A stretch of DNA of 64,000 nt from Enterococcus sp. RIT-PI-f (GTDB lineage: Bacteria; Bacillota; Bacilli; Lactobacillales; Enterococcaceae). Numbering within the stretch: the stretch's first letter is position 1; each line of letters starts with the position of its first letter. Positions 43,978 through 53,485 of this stretch are shown one piece after another. The translations under genes and the position numbers were made by a program. The stretch lies in the NCBI RefSeq assembly GCF_001297065.1, contig NZ_LHOX01000021.1:124001-188000 (forward strand), read 5' to 3'. The notes under the pieces are model-generated. The model was not told the origin of the DNA. It made no database searches and saw nothing but the letters and a program-made list of their open reading frames with translations.

Positions 43978-44754
43978 ATGATGGATACTGAATTTGCCTT
44001 ATTCAATATATGGGTCGAACAGACATTAGGGATTCGATTGGCGGATTACAAAGAAAATCAAATGCAGCGTCGTATCTTGACGATCATGGCCCATAGCGGC
44101 GCCAACAATTTACAAGAGTATCAGCAGTTGATCGTCGCAGATCCAACAGTTAAAGCGGCCTTTTTATCCCATATCACGATCAACGTGACAGAATTTTACC
44201 GCAATAAAGTCTTATTTGATGCTTTCGAGCGGATTTTGACTACGCAGATCCTGCCTGCCAACAGCAGTCCAAAAATTTGGAGTGCGGCTTGCTCGATCGG
44301 TGCGGAACCTTACACGATCGCGATGATCTTAGCGAAAAAACAAGTAACAACTGCCAATGTATTGGCAACAGATATCGATACAGTGATTTTGAACAAAGCC
44401 AAACAAGGCATCTATCGGGCGCATGAATTGCGGAATGTTCCGGCGGAAGAATTGGCACGCTATTTTACCCCCATGGAAAAAAATCAATTTCAAATCAATC
44501 CGGCGTTAAAGCGGCAGATTCTTTTCAAGCAGCATGACTTGTTGAAAGACCGTTATGAACGCAATGTTGATGTCATTGTCTGCCGGAATGTCACGATCTA
44601 CTTCAAAAGTGATGCCCGCGATACTGTCTATCAGAAGTTCAGCGATGCATTGGTACCAGGAGGGATCTTGTTTACAGGTGCAACCGAAACGATCAATTTT
44701 GCTGAAAATTTTGGCTTGAAGAAAATCGATTCATTCATTTACCAGAAAATATAA
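43978..44754 (+). CDS. cheR: Chemotaxis methyltransferase CheR
   Basis: Start at ATG 43978 (43981 also possible), just after the cheB stop; the longer open frame begins inside cheB. About 258 residues. The helical N-domain is followed by the SAM-binding domain with IWSAACSIGAEPYTIAM, where the usual STGEEPY has Ile and Ala substitutions, and VIVCRNVTIYF. The TEFYRN segment retains the catalytic-region Arg. It methylates receptor glutamates. Confidence 0.95.
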   Translation: MMDTEFALFNIWVEQTLGIRLADYKENQMQRRILTIMAHSGANNLQEYQQLIVADPTVKAAFLSHITINVTEFYRNKVLFDAFERILTTQILPANSSPKIWSAACSIGAEPYTIAMILAKKQVTTANVLATDIDTVILNKAKQGIYRAHELRNVPAEELARYFTPMEKNQFQINPALKRQILFKQHDLLKDRYERNVDVIVCRNVTIYFKSDARDTVYQKFSDALVPGGILFTGATETINFAENFGLKKIDSFIYQKI

Positions 44755-44775
44755 TTTCGAAAAGGAGGGATCTGA

Positions 44776-46797
44776 TTGGACGACAATAGTGTTTACCGAA
44801 CGCTGTTTTTTGAAGAAACCGATGATCATTTGACTCAGTTGAATGACCATGTGCTATTGCTAGAAAGCAACCCGCAAGATATGGATCTATTAAATGATAT
44901 TTTTCGTTCAGCCCATACGTTAAAAGGGATGGCAGCTACAATGGGCTATGATGTCATGACACAGCTGACGCATAAAATGGAAAACATTTTCGATTTATTC
45001 AAGACAGGTGCGCTGCCTGTCACAAATCAAGGGATATCGCTGATATTCAAGTGTCTAGATCGCTTATCTGAATTGGTAGAAGATTTGCGGGAAGAACGCA
45101 CACTGCAGCCTGCGCAAATTACTGATTTGCTGCAAGAGCTGGATCAAGTGGAGCAGGGATCAACCGGAATGACTGCTGTAACGGGCGCTAAGGATCTTAA
45201 ACCAGCATCGCAGCAAATGCTGCAGCCGCAGCTAGACAGAATCGATGATTCAGACCGCTATGTCATCGAACAAGCCGCCGCAGATGGCTACCACGCATTG
45301 CAAATCGCTGTACGCTTAGATGAACAGTCGTTGTTGAAAGGACCAAGAGCCTTTTTGATCATGGAAAAATTAGGTCAGGCTGGGGATATCCTTTACACGA
45401 ATCCCGATGCGCAAACAATCGAAGAAGGAGCCTTTGCTTCTGACTTTTCCCTCATCTTTTTGACCCAGCTGTCTGAAGCTGAGATTGAAAAGAATATCGC
45501 CAGCAACAGTGAGATTGCGTCTTTCTTGGTAGAACCCTATGCTGCCAAGAAGGTGCAAGATACAGCCGTTTCTATCGCAGCGACTGAGCCGAATGCAGTG
45601 GCGCCACAAGCCAGCAGAACAACAGCGGCAGCTCATTCAACAGCCAGCAATCAATCGATTCGGGTCGATTTGCATCGACTAGATTCATTTTTAGATTTGG
45701 TGTCTGAGTTGGTGGTCTATCGGAATCAATTGGAAGATGTCAGTGAGCGAGAACAGTTGGAAGCTGTGAAAGAACCACTAGAACATGTATCTCGTTTGAC
45801 CTCCGAGCTGCAAGATTTGGTATTGCGCATCCGCATGCAGCAGGTCAATGTGGTCTTTAGCCGATTCCCGCGCATGGTACGAGATCTGTCCAATGAATTG
45901 CAAAAAGAAATGGATTTGGTGATCGAAGGGGAGGAAACGGAACTAGACAAAACGGTTGTTTCTGAACTAAGCGAACCACTGGTGCATTTACTTCGAAATT
46001 CCGTCGATCACGGCATCGAATCGCCAGCTGAACGAGAAGCATTAGGGAAACCGCGGAAAGGAACGATCCGCTTGGCAGCTTCTCAGGAAGGCAATCGCGT
46101 GATGATCACGTTAGAAGATGACGGGAAAGGTTTGGATCCACAAGTGATCAAAGCCAGTGCAGAGAAAAAAGGCTTGGCTACTGCAGGTCTTTCAGATGAA
46201 GAACTACAACAATTGATTTTTCATCCCGGATTTTCTACAGCCCAAGCGGTCACGAATATCTCTGGCCGGGGTGTTGGCATGGATGCCGTTCAATCAAAGA
46301 TCACACAACTAGGCGGCACGATCGATATGAAGAGCCAACCGAATCAAGGTACCCAGTTTTTGATCAAATTGCCATTGACCTTGTCAATCATTCAAGCATT
46401 GATGGTTCGTGTCGGACAAGAGGTCTTTGCGATCCCGTTGAACTTAGTCGAGCGAGTGGTTATGATCCAAGAAAGCGACCTGATCCATACTGTATCAGAT
46501 GAAGTCTATCGTTATCAGGAAGAACTGATTCCAATCGTGCGCACAGATAGTTTGTTAGGCATCAAAGGAGATCAAGTGGAAAAGAAATTTGCGATCATTG
46601 TCAACAATGAGCAGCAATTCCATGGCATTTTAGCGGATGAACTCATTGGGCAACAAGAGATTGTCATCAAAAAAATCGATCCTCTGCTGCAAAAACTCAA
46701 TCGTTACCAAGGGGCAACGATACTCGGGGATGGCTCTATTGCATTGATTTTGGATATTCATGCAATTTGTCAAGAAAAAGTGGTGGACACACGATGA
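44776..46797 (+). CDS. cheA: Chemotaxis histidine kinase CheA
   Basis: 673 residues with a TTG start fixed by AAAGGAGGG (44760-44768). Order: P1 phosphotransfer domain with His47 in SAHTLKGMA; a P2-like middle region (about 170-255); P3 dimerisation helices; ATPase domain with HLLRNSVDHGIE, DDGKGLD and GRGVGMDAV; and a C-terminal CheW-like P5. It phosphorylates CheY and CheB. Its stop overlaps cheC by ATGA. Confidence 0.97.
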   Translation: MDDNSVYRTLFFEETDDHLTQLNDHVLLLESNPQDMDLLNDIFRSAHTLKGMAATMGYDVMTQLTHKMENIFDLFKTGALPVTNQGISLIFKCLDRLSELVEDLREERTLQPAQITDLLQELDQVEQGSTGMTAVTGAKDLKPASQQMLQPQLDRIDDSDRYVIEQAAADGYHALQIAVRLDEQSLLKGPRAFLIMEKLGQAGDILYTNPDAQTIEEGAFASDFSLIFLTQLSEAEIEKNIASNSEIASFLVEPYAAKKVQDTAVSIAATEPNAVAPQASRTTAAAHSTASNQSIRVDLHRLDSFLDLVSELVVYRNQLEDVSEREQLEAVKEPLEHVSRLTSELQDLVLRIRMQQVNVVFSRFPRMVRDLSNELQKEMDLVIEGEETELDKTVVSELSEPLVHLLRNSVDHGIESPAEREALGKPRKGTIRLAASQEGNRVMITLEDDGKGLDPQVIKASAEKKGLATAGLSDEELQQLIFHPGFSTAQAVTNISGRGVGMDAVQSKITQLGGTIDMKSQPNQGTQFLIKLPLTLSIIQALMVRVGQEVFAIPLNLVERVVMIQESDLIHTVSDEVYRYQEELIPIVRTDSLLGIKGDQVEKKFAIIVNNEQQFHGILADELIGQQEIVIKKIDPLLQKLNRYQGATILGDGSIALILDIHAICQEKVVDTR

Positions 46798-47378
46798 GAT
46801 ACGATGCACTGCAAGTTGATGCGCTGCGAGAAATGATCAACATTGGCGGCGGACATGCCGCGACTAGTCTATCTAAAATGGTGGAACAGCCCATCGATAT
46901 GCGGGTGCCGGAAGTAACGGTGTTGTCCTATGAGGCGCTTTATCAGCAGATCATTGCTGAAGACCAAGAGGTCCATGTTGGGATCAGCCAAATCGAAGGC
47001 GCATTTGAAGGGATCTTATTGTTCGTTCTGTCCGAAGCCGCGGTGGCAAAACTGCAGCAGTTGATGATCCAAGGTCCCGTGACGCCAGAAGTCAAGCAAT
47101 CCATGATCAACGAAGTGACCAACATTATCACCAATTCTTTCTTGATGGCAGTCAGTCAATTGTTGGAAGTGGAACTGACAGCGTCTCTTCCACAAGCGCA
47201 TTATGACTTCTTTGGTTCAGTGATCAGTTCATTATATCTGGCCATGAATCAATATGATGATCAAGTGATGGTTATCAGAAATGAATTTATCTATGCCGAA
47301 GAAACATTAGAAGCATCACTGTTTCTCATTCCGGAAACCGGCGTATTAGAACAAATTTTTCAATCTTTAGGAATTTGA
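46794..47378 (+). CDS. cheC: CheY-P phosphatase CheC
   Basis: Start at ATG 46794, coupled to cheA. 194 residues. Two ExxN phosphatase motifs are intact: EMIN near the start (ALREMINIGGGHAATSLS) and EVTN in the second helix. CheC dephosphorylates CheY-P and binds CheD for adaptation. FliY (49184) carries a related domain, so two CheY-P phosphatases are encoded. Confidence 0.94.
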   Translation: MRYDALQVDALREMINIGGGHAATSLSKMVEQPIDMRVPEVTVLSYEALYQQIIAEDQEVHVGISQIEGAFEGILLFVLSEAAVAKLQQLMIQGPVTPEVKQSMINEVTNIITNSFLMAVSQLLEVELTASLPQAHYDFFGSVISSLYLAMNQYDDQVMVIRNEFIYAEETLEASLFLIPETGVLEQIFQSLGI

Positions 47379-47392
47379 GAGGAGCACATACA

Positions 47393-47755
47393 ATGTCAAA
47401 AAAAGTATTGATCGTTGATGACGCAGTTTTTATGCGGATGAAATTAAAGGATATCTTAGAAAAGAACGGCTATGAAGTGGTGGGAGAAGCCCAAAATGGC
47501 CAAGAAGCATTTGAAAAATATCAAGCGACTGCACCAGATTTGGTGACGATGGATATCACGATGCCGGAAGTAGATGGTTTAGAAGCATTGAAATTGATCC
47601 GTACCTTTGATGCCAGCGCGAAAGTTGTGATGTGCAGTGCGATGGGGCAACAAGGCATGGTTATGGATGCCATTCGCGCAGGGGCTGTCGATTTTATCGT
47701 TAAACCTTTTGATACAGACCGCGTGATCACAGCCATCGATAAAGCATTCGCGTAG
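47393..47755 (+). CDS. cheY: Chemotaxis response regulator CheY
   Basis: Start at ATG 47393 with GAGGAG upstream. 120 residues, single receiver domain: Asp9-Asp10, phosphoacceptor Asp54 (VTMDITMP), Ser/Thr position in MCSAMG and Lys in VKPF. Phosphorylated CheY binds FliM/FliY and changes rotation. Confidence 0.97.
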   Translation: MSKKVLIVDDAVFMRMKLKDILEKNGYEVVGEAQNGQEAFEKYQATAPDLVTMDITMPEVDGLEALKLIRTFDASAKVVMCSAMGQQGMVMDAIRAGAVDFIVKPFDTDRVITAIDKAFA

Positions 47756-47771
47756 CCAAGGAGGGTATATC

Positions 47772-48161
47772 ATGCAAATGATCCTGTTCAAAATGGACCA
47801 GCAGCATTATTTGATCTCTGCCGATACTGTCGAGGAAGTGATCGATGCGCCGACATTTACCCCTGTGCCGCTGGCACCAAAATGGGTGAAAGGCTTGATC
47901 AATCTGCGGGGATCCGTTGTAACGGTCATCCGTTTGGCAGAGTTGATACCAATCACAAAGCCAAGATATGAAAGAAATGTGTTGATCATGAAAAAAGCAG
48001 ATGAACGTAAAGGTGTTTTAGTTGAAGAAGTGATCGAAGTGATCGACGTCTTACCAGAAGCCATCCAATTGAGCAAACAAGAGGCTGCTTATTCAGCTGG
48101 CATCGTGTCATTGGGTGAATCTGTAGCAAGTGTCATCAGCATCGATCAGATGATTTTTTAA
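47772..48161 (+). CDS. cheW: Chemotaxis coupling protein CheW2
   Basis: 129 residues with the canonical CheW core VKGLINLRGSVVTVIRLAELI and matching second beta barrel. It links receptors to CheA. AAGGAGGG precedes the ATG. It is the conventional of the two CheW copies. Confidence 0.94.
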   Translation: MQMILFKMDQQHYLISADTVEEVIDAPTFTPVPLAPKWVKGLINLRGSVVTVIRLAELIPITKPRYERNVLIMKKADERKGVLVEEVIEVIDVLPEAIQLSKQEAAYSAGIVSLGESVASVISIDQMIF

Positions 48162-48176
48162 AAATGGGGGATTAAT

Positions 48177-49184
48177 GTGGATCAGGTATTGACGCAGCAA
48201 GAGATTGATTTATTGTTGAATGCGATGAGCACCGGCGAGATCGATCAGGAGATCATTGAAATAGAAGATAGACAGCCAAAAGTGAAAGCCTATGATTTTC
48301 GGCGGCCAACGAAATTATCGAAAGAATACGTCAATACCCTGCACATGATCTTCGAAGATTTTTCGAAACTCAGCAGCAGCATGTTGTCTACCCAGTTACG
48401 GACGAACGTATCTTTACAACTTGCGGCGATCGAACAAGTCAGTTATGACGAATTTATCCATTCGATCCCGAAGTTTACTTTGTTAGGGCTGTTTCATTCA
48501 CAACCTTTAAGCGGCTTGCAGTTGATCGAACTCAATCCGCAACTGTGTATGCTTTTAGTAGAATTGCTTTGCGGCGGTTTAGATGTTTATCAAAACAAGC
48601 CGATTGAGATGGATCTAGGCGACAAAAAAAGTTTTACCGATATCGAAACGGCTATTTTAGAAGAAGTCGTTGCCCAATTTGTGCAAGTTTATCAAAATGT
48701 TTGGCATGATATCGTCGCGTTGGATTCCGTTTTGGACGGATTAGACACCAACCCGCAATTGCTGCAAAACATGTCACCCAATGAACCGGTTGTGCTGGTG
48801 ACTTTTACCATGAAAATTTTTGATGTCAAACATTTTATCAATCTTTGTGTGCCCTACGTGTTCTTTGAAGGCATTATCGACAAGCTGAGTTTCCGCAATT
48901 GGTTTGACAGCAATCAGCCCGTCAGCCAAGAAGACAGCCTCGAATTGCAGCGGAGTTTGAATGGGGTAGGCTTGAATGTGGAAGTGTTATTGGGACATGC
49001 CCAGATGCGCTTATCCGAGTTTATCCACTTAGAAGTAGGGGACGTGATCCAACTGAACAAAAAAATCAGTGAGCCATTAGATACATATATTGACGGCAAA
49101 CCTTTTTTTAGGGCCAAACCAGGTCAGCAAAACGAGCGCTTAGCCATTGAATTACTAGACAAGTTAGAAGAGGAGCAAGAATAA
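48177..49184 (+). CDS. fliM: Flagellar motor switch protein FliM
   Basis: 335 residues with a GTG start after ATGGGGG. The N-terminal CheY-P docking peptide LTQQEIDLLLNAM is present, then the CheC-like middle domain and the C-terminal SpoA domain. It forms the C-ring wall. Its stop shares one base with the fliY ATG (TAATG). Confidence 0.96.
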   Translation: MDQVLTQQEIDLLLNAMSTGEIDQEIIEIEDRQPKVKAYDFRRPTKLSKEYVNTLHMIFEDFSKLSSSMLSTQLRTNVSLQLAAIEQVSYDEFIHSIPKFTLLGLFHSQPLSGLQLIELNPQLCMLLVELLCGGLDVYQNKPIEMDLGDKKSFTDIETAILEEVVAQFVQVYQNVWHDIVALDSVLDGLDTNPQLLQNMSPNEPVVLVTFTMKIFDVKHFINLCVPYVFFEGIIDKLSFRNWFDSNQPVSQEDSLELQRSLNGVGLNVEVLLGHAQMRLSEFIHLEVGDVIQLNKKISEPLDTYIDGKPFFRAKPGQQNERLAIELLDKLEEEQE

Positions 49185-50242
49185 TGAGTGAAAGTTTGAC
49201 CCAAGCAGAGATCGATGCCTTGTTGAGCCAAAGTGCGCCAACACAACCAGCCGGTCTTGAAGAACAAGTAAAAGTTGATATTATCGGTGAAGTCGGCAAT
49301 ATTTCGATGTCCCAAGCGGCCACCACCTTGTCCTCGATCTTAGACCGTCGCGTCAGTATCACGACACCGCGGGTAGCGAAAATCAAATTTGGTGAAGTTT
49401 TGCAAGATTTGACCGCACCGAAAGTGGCGACCACTGTTGAGTTTAAAGAAGGATTGCTGGGCAGCAATTTGATGCTGCTGGAAGTCAAAGATGCCATTGT
49501 GATCGCCGACTTGATGATGGGTGGGACAGGCGAAACAGCCAACACACAATTCACTGAATTAGAATTGAGTGCTGTCGCTGAAGCGATGAACCAAATGATT
49601 GGGACAGCGTCTACATCAATGGCCACGATGATCAGCCGGAAAGTCGATATTTTGCCGCCAATCGTCAAATTATGGGAAACACCCGCCAATATTGAATACG
49701 CGGCTATCGACGCCCAAGAAGAGATTTATTGCATCTCATTCTCGCTGCGTGTTGAAGGGTTGATCGAAAGTGAAATCATGCAGATTTTCACGGACCATGT
49801 CGTCAATGATATCGCCGATGCGATGCTATCGGATAAGGCCACTGTTGTTACACGTGAAACACCAGTTGAAGAAACACCAGCAGCACCCGTTACACCTCAA
49901 GCAGAACCGATAACAGAGAAAGCACAAGTTGAAGTCAGCAAGCCAGCTTTCCAAACCCTTGCAACAAAATCCGTCAATGAGGGGGACAATTTAGACTTGA
50001 TTTTAGATGTCCCACTTGATTTGAGTGTGATTTTGGGTCGCAGCAAAAAATCGATCAAGGAAATTTTATCTTTCAATACCGGTTCCGTGATTGAATTAGA
50101 CAAGTTGACGGACGAACCATTAGAAATCTTATTGAATGGCAAATTGATCGCTACCGGTGAAGTTGTCGTGATCAATGAAAACTTTGGTGTTCGGATCACC
50201 AATATTCTTTCCCAAAAACAACGGATCCATAATTTACATTAA
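49184..50242 (+). CDS. fliY: Flagellar switch phosphatase FliY (FliN domain)
   Basis: 352 residues. An N-terminal docking peptide (LTQAEIDALLSQ), a CheC-type domain with two ExxN motifs (EVGN and EAMN), a Pro/Glu/Ala linker (about 225-260) and a C-terminal FliN/SpoA domain ending FGVRITNIL. This is the Gram-positive form in which the switch itself removes CheY-P. Last gene of the chemotaxis/switch block. Confidence 0.95.
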   Translation: MSESLTQAEIDALLSQSAPTQPAGLEEQVKVDIIGEVGNISMSQAATTLSSILDRRVSITTPRVAKIKFGEVLQDLTAPKVATTVEFKEGLLGSNLMLLEVKDAIVIADLMMGGTGETANTQFTELELSAVAEAMNQMIGTASTSMATMISRKVDILPPIVKLWETPANIEYAAIDAQEEIYCISFSLRVEGLIESEIMQIFTDHVVNDIADAMLSDKATVVTRETPVEETPAAPVTPQAEPITEKAQVEVSKPAFQTLATKSVNEGDNLDLILDVPLDLSVILGRSKKSIKEILSFNTGSVIELDKLTDEPLEILLNGKLIATGEVVVINENFGVRITNILSQKQRIHNLH

Positions 50243-50247
50243 TTTGT

Positions 50248-50297
50248 ACAAAACACAAAAAAGTGAAACAAAATGGTTTAACTTTTTTGTGTTTTGT
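50248..50297. terminator. 17-bp perfect hairpin after fliY, overlapping the flgM promoter
   Basis: ACAAAACACAAAAAAGT (50248-50264) is the exact inverse of 50281-50297; the 16-base loop pairs further, giving a near-continuous 25-bp stem. It is A/T-rich and lacks a GC core and a T-tract after the stem, so it is an unusual terminator or an RNA end/processing element. The right arm overlaps the last base of TTAA, the whole spacer and the first base of the SigD -10. Confidence 0.55.
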
Positions 50298-50304
50298 CCG
50301 ATAG
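50278..50304 (+). promoter_or_regulatory. SigD/FliA-type promoter of flgM-flgN-flgK-flgL
   Basis: TTAA (50278-50281), exactly 15 bases, TCCGATAG (50297-50304), about 35 bases before the flgM ATG. Confidence 0.75.
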
Positions 50305-50338
50305 TATAGGGTAGAAGAACGAGAACGGAGGAGAATCT

Positions 50339-50611
50339 ATGAAAATCGAAAGAGGTTATGCCGAATATACCGACAAAGCCATCCAAAGAGATGCTGTCAA
50401 ACAAAGCAAACCAGCCACCGCAGAAGTCAAGAAGACTGTCGATGTTCAATTATCCGAAACAGCCCAAGCGATGCAAAAAAGTGCCAGCCAAGAAACCAGT
50501 CGCAGTGCCAGGGTCGCTGAATTGAAACAAGCAATCAAAGCTGGGACCTATCAAGTTTCAGCCGAAAAAATAGCCGATAACATGTTGGCGCAAGACAAGC
50601 AGGTCGATTAG
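50339..50611 (+). CDS. flgM: Anti-sigma factor FlgM
   Basis: 90 residues. The C-terminal half (RVAELKQAIKAGTYQVSAEKIADNML) is the conserved sigma-binding segment; the N-terminal half is polar and likely unfolded. It holds FliA inactive until exported through the finished hook-basal body. GGAGGAG precedes the ATG. First gene of a late operon with flgN, flgK and flgL, as in Bacillus. Confidence 0.95.
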   Translation: MKIERGYAEYTDKAIQRDAVKQSKPATAEVKKTVDVQLSETAQAMQKSASQETSRSARVAELKQAIKAGTYQVSAEKIADNMLAQDKQVD

Positions 50612-50968
50612 ATGAATAGTCGTGAATTTGAACGCCAACTGCAGCAGTTTTTACGCCTGCTCAAAAAAGAAAAAGATATTTTGATCAAAAATCATGCCGA
50701 CCAATTGCCAGGACTGGTTGAGAAAAAATCAGCATTTGTACCGATTTTATCTAGTTATGAAGGAGAAATCACAGCAACCATTCAAGCGTTGGTAGCAGAT
50801 ATCCAAATCCAGCAACAGGAAAATCTATTGTTGACGCAACAAGCTATCAGTTTTCAAACAGTATTGATGGAAGCTGTGAAAGACAATATCAAAACACCCG
50901 CCAATACCTATTCAAAATATCAAACCAAACCAAGCGTTTCCACCGCAATCATTGACCAAGACATGTAA
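50612..50968 (+). CDS. flgN: Flagellar export chaperone FlgN
   Basis: 118 residues, mainly alpha-helical, Gln- and Lys-rich, starting on the base after the flgM stop. In FlgN fashion it precedes flgK and flgL, whose products it escorts to the export gate. Identified by position, length and helical pattern with the conserved LLxxE-like middle. Confidence 0.87.
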   Translation: MNSREFERQLQQFLRLLKKEKDILIKNHADQLPGLVEKKSAFVPILSSYEGEITATIQALVADIQIQQQENLLLTQQAISFQTVLMEAVKDNIKTPANTYSKYQTKPSVSTAIIDQDM

Positions 50969-50979
50969 GGAGTAGAAAG

Positions 50980-52500
50980 ATGACAGGATTATTTGGTACT
51001 TTAGGGACAGCCACACGGGGGATGACCGCCAACCAAACAGCGCTGCAAACGACCAGTCACAATATTGCCAATACCAATACAGACGGCTACTCGCGACAAA
51101 GGGTCAATCTGCAAGCGGAAGCTTCGTATAATATCGCGGGTGTCGGCAGTATTGGCATGGGCGTTAAAGTCGGCAGCGTCGAACGTATCGTCGATGACTT
51201 CGTGATTGGCCAAGTGCGTAATGCCTATTCCAACTATACATATTATGAACAAAAAGCAGATATCTTAGGACAATTAGAAAGCATCATGAATGAACCCTCA
51301 GACAATGGATTGTCTAGCCAGTTGGCGACAATGTTTGATTCGTGGACATCATTGGCCAATAATCCCGAATTGGACACAGCCAAAACATTGGTATTAGAAA
51401 ATAGCAGTACCTTTGCCGATACGGTCAACCAAATGGCAACTCAAATGACGCAATTACAGAGTGATACGACGGACACGATCGAAAAATCGGTCCTAGATTT
51501 CAACGAAAAAGTCAAAGCCCTGCAATCGCTAAATGAGCAAATCTATGGCTTAACGACGAGCGGGGGAACGCCCAATGATTTATTGGATACGCGTGATAGC
51601 TTATTGAAGGACCTCTCCGGATTAGCAGGTATCGAAACAACGACCGATGTCTACGGTCGCGGCTTTGTTTCAATCAGCGGGCAAACGATTTTAAATGCAG
51701 ATACCCGCAATACCTTGAGTGTCGTCGTCGGCCAATCTGATACAGGGGCCGTGGTATCGAAAGATGGCAACCCATTAAATCCTTCGGAAACCATCAGTGG
51801 CACCTATCCTGTCGGGACAGTGTTGTTGAGTGAGGCTTCAGACACAGGAACAACTTATCAGGAACTACCGATCAAGGAAGGCGCGATTGGCGGATTACAG
51901 GCTTCAGCTACTGAGATCAGTAGCCGCCTCAATGAGTTGAACCAATTCACGACCACAATTGCCCAAGCCATGAATATGGTCTTTACTGGCGGCGCGTCAA
52001 GTACCAGTGGCTTATTTGACCTAAGTACCGACGATACCGGCGCAGCCACTACGATCAGTGTCAGCCAATCCTTGTTGGACAATCCAAGCCTAGTCAAAGC
52101 CGGGATGACAGACGCTGCGGGAGATGGCACATTAGCTGCTGCCATGGCGAAATTAAGTACCACCAAACTAGATTTCCCCCTTTCTGAAACAACGTTGGCT
52201 TCATTTGATGCAGCAACATTGACCTTCAGCAATGCGACATCAGGGATGACAGTCAATAGCTACTTTAATAGTATCGTGACCAAGAATGGGATCTCAAAAC
52301 AGCAAGCCGACAATACATCCAGTGCACAATTGTCGCTATTGAACCAATTAGAATACAAAAACCAATCTGTATCTGGCGTGTCGATCAACGAAGAAATGTC
52401 AGATGTGATTCGCTTTCAACAAGGATTCCAAGCCAATGCGCGGCTCATTTCAGTAGTTTCTGAAATGCTAGATACCTTGATCAACCGGACAGGAGTGTAA
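50980..52500 (+). CDS. flgK: Hook-filament junction protein FlgK
   Basis: 506 residues. N-terminal SHNIANTNTDGYSRQRVNLQAE and the C-terminal GVSINEEMSDVIRFQQGFQANARLISVVSEMLDTLI are diagnostic. First junction protein between hook and filament. AAGGAG precedes the ATG. Confidence 0.96.
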   Translation: MTGLFGTLGTATRGMTANQTALQTTSHNIANTNTDGYSRQRVNLQAEASYNIAGVGSIGMGVKVGSVERIVDDFVIGQVRNAYSNYTYYEQKADILGQLESIMNEPSDNGLSSQLATMFDSWTSLANNPELDTAKTLVLENSSTFADTVNQMATQMTQLQSDTTDTIEKSVLDFNEKVKALQSLNEQIYGLTTSGGTPNDLLDTRDSLLKDLSGLAGIETTTDVYGRGFVSISGQTILNADTRNTLSVVVGQSDTGAVVSKDGNPLNPSETISGTYPVGTVLLSEASDTGTTYQELPIKEGAIGGLQASATEISSRLNELNQFTTTIAQAMNMVFTGGASSTSGLFDLSTDDTGAATTISVSQSLLDNPSLVKAGMTDAAGDGTLAAAMAKLSTTKLDFPLSETTLASFDAATLTFSNATSGMTVNSYFNSIVTKNGISKQQADNTSSAQLSLLNQLEYKNQSVSGVSINEEMSDVIRFQQGFQANARLISVVSEMLDTLINRTGV

Positions 52501-52504
52501 CGTC

Positions 52505-53425
52505 ATGCGTATTTCAAATAATATTACCTACAGTGATTTCATGCGAAATCTAAGCACCAATGCCTCTAAAGTCCAAACGACCTTGAATCAGATCTCTAGC
52601 ATGAAAGAAGTCAGTAAATCCTCGGACAATCCACTGCTGGTGTCGAAAATCATGGATCTCAATGTGTCATTGAGCAAAAATGAAACCTACAGCAATACGA
52701 TCGCCGATAGCATCTCCTGGACAAAAGCGCAAGATGCAACGTTAGACAGCGTCAGTACCTCGATGTTGCGGATCCGTTCGTTGATTCAGTCTTCAGCGAA
52801 TGCCACGGCTGGCAGTGATGAGTTAAAAGCCAACCAGTCTGAGATCGAACAAGAAATCAGTGGTATCGTCGAATCCTTGAATACCAATTTTGATGGCCGC
52901 TATCTATTCAGTGGCACCAACACCACAACTGCCCCCTTTGAAGTAATCAAAGACAATGATGCCATCATTGGCATCAAATATAATGGCACCAGTCAAGACT
53001 TGCCACGAGAAATCGCCAGTGGTGTGTCGGTGAATCTGATGGCAGACGGCAGTCGCCTGATGAACGAAACCGGCACGGCAACAGATCCTGAAAACTTGAG
53101 CACCTATTTCAATGACTTATTGTCTGCATTACGCAGCGATGATAAGGATGCCCTTAGCGGCGATTTATTGGCAGCCCACGATACGTATGCCAATAATATT
53201 GTCAACGTCCGTGCCCAGATCGGCACATTGTATAACCGGTTGGAGGCAGCCGCAGATCGGAATGAAACAGAGAATTTGAATCTGACCGAAACCCTCTCTA
53301 ACAAACAAGATGTGGATGTTGCCGAAAAATATATGGAATATCAAAATCAAATGACTGCCTACCAAGCCACATTGGCCATGGGGACCAAAATCATGCAAAT
53401 GACGATTTTGGATTATATCAACTAA
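52505..53425 (+). CDS. flgL: Hook-filament junction protein FlgL
   Basis: 306 residues, flagellin-like ends: MRISNNITYSDFMRNLSTNASKVQ at the start and AEKYMEYQNQMTAYQATLAMGTKIMQMTILDYI at the end. Second junction protein. It starts 4 bases after flgK; a strong terminator follows. Confidence 0.95.
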   Translation: MRISNNITYSDFMRNLSTNASKVQTTLNQISSMKEVSKSSDNPLLVSKIMDLNVSLSKNETYSNTIADSISWTKAQDATLDSVSTSMLRIRSLIQSSANATAGSDELKANQSEIEQEISGIVESLNTNFDGRYLFSGTNTTTAPFEVIKDNDAIIGIKYNGTSQDLPREIASGVSVNLMADGSRLMNETGTATDPENLSTYFNDLLSALRSDDKDALSGDLLAAHDTYANNIVNVRAQIGTLYNRLEAAADRNETENLNLTETLSNKQDVDVAEKYMEYQNQMTAYQATLAMGTKIMQMTILDYIN

Positions 53426-53439
53426 ATCCAGAATCACCG

Positions 53440-53470
53440 ACTTTCACTTTTGGTGAAAGTTTTTTATTTT
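53440..53470 (+). terminator. Terminator between flgL and fliC
   Basis: ACTTTCAC (53440-53447) pairs with GTGAAAGT (53453-53460), followed by a long T-rich tract. Confidence 0.85.
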
Positions 53471-53485
53471 TTTCGCAAAAAAGAC

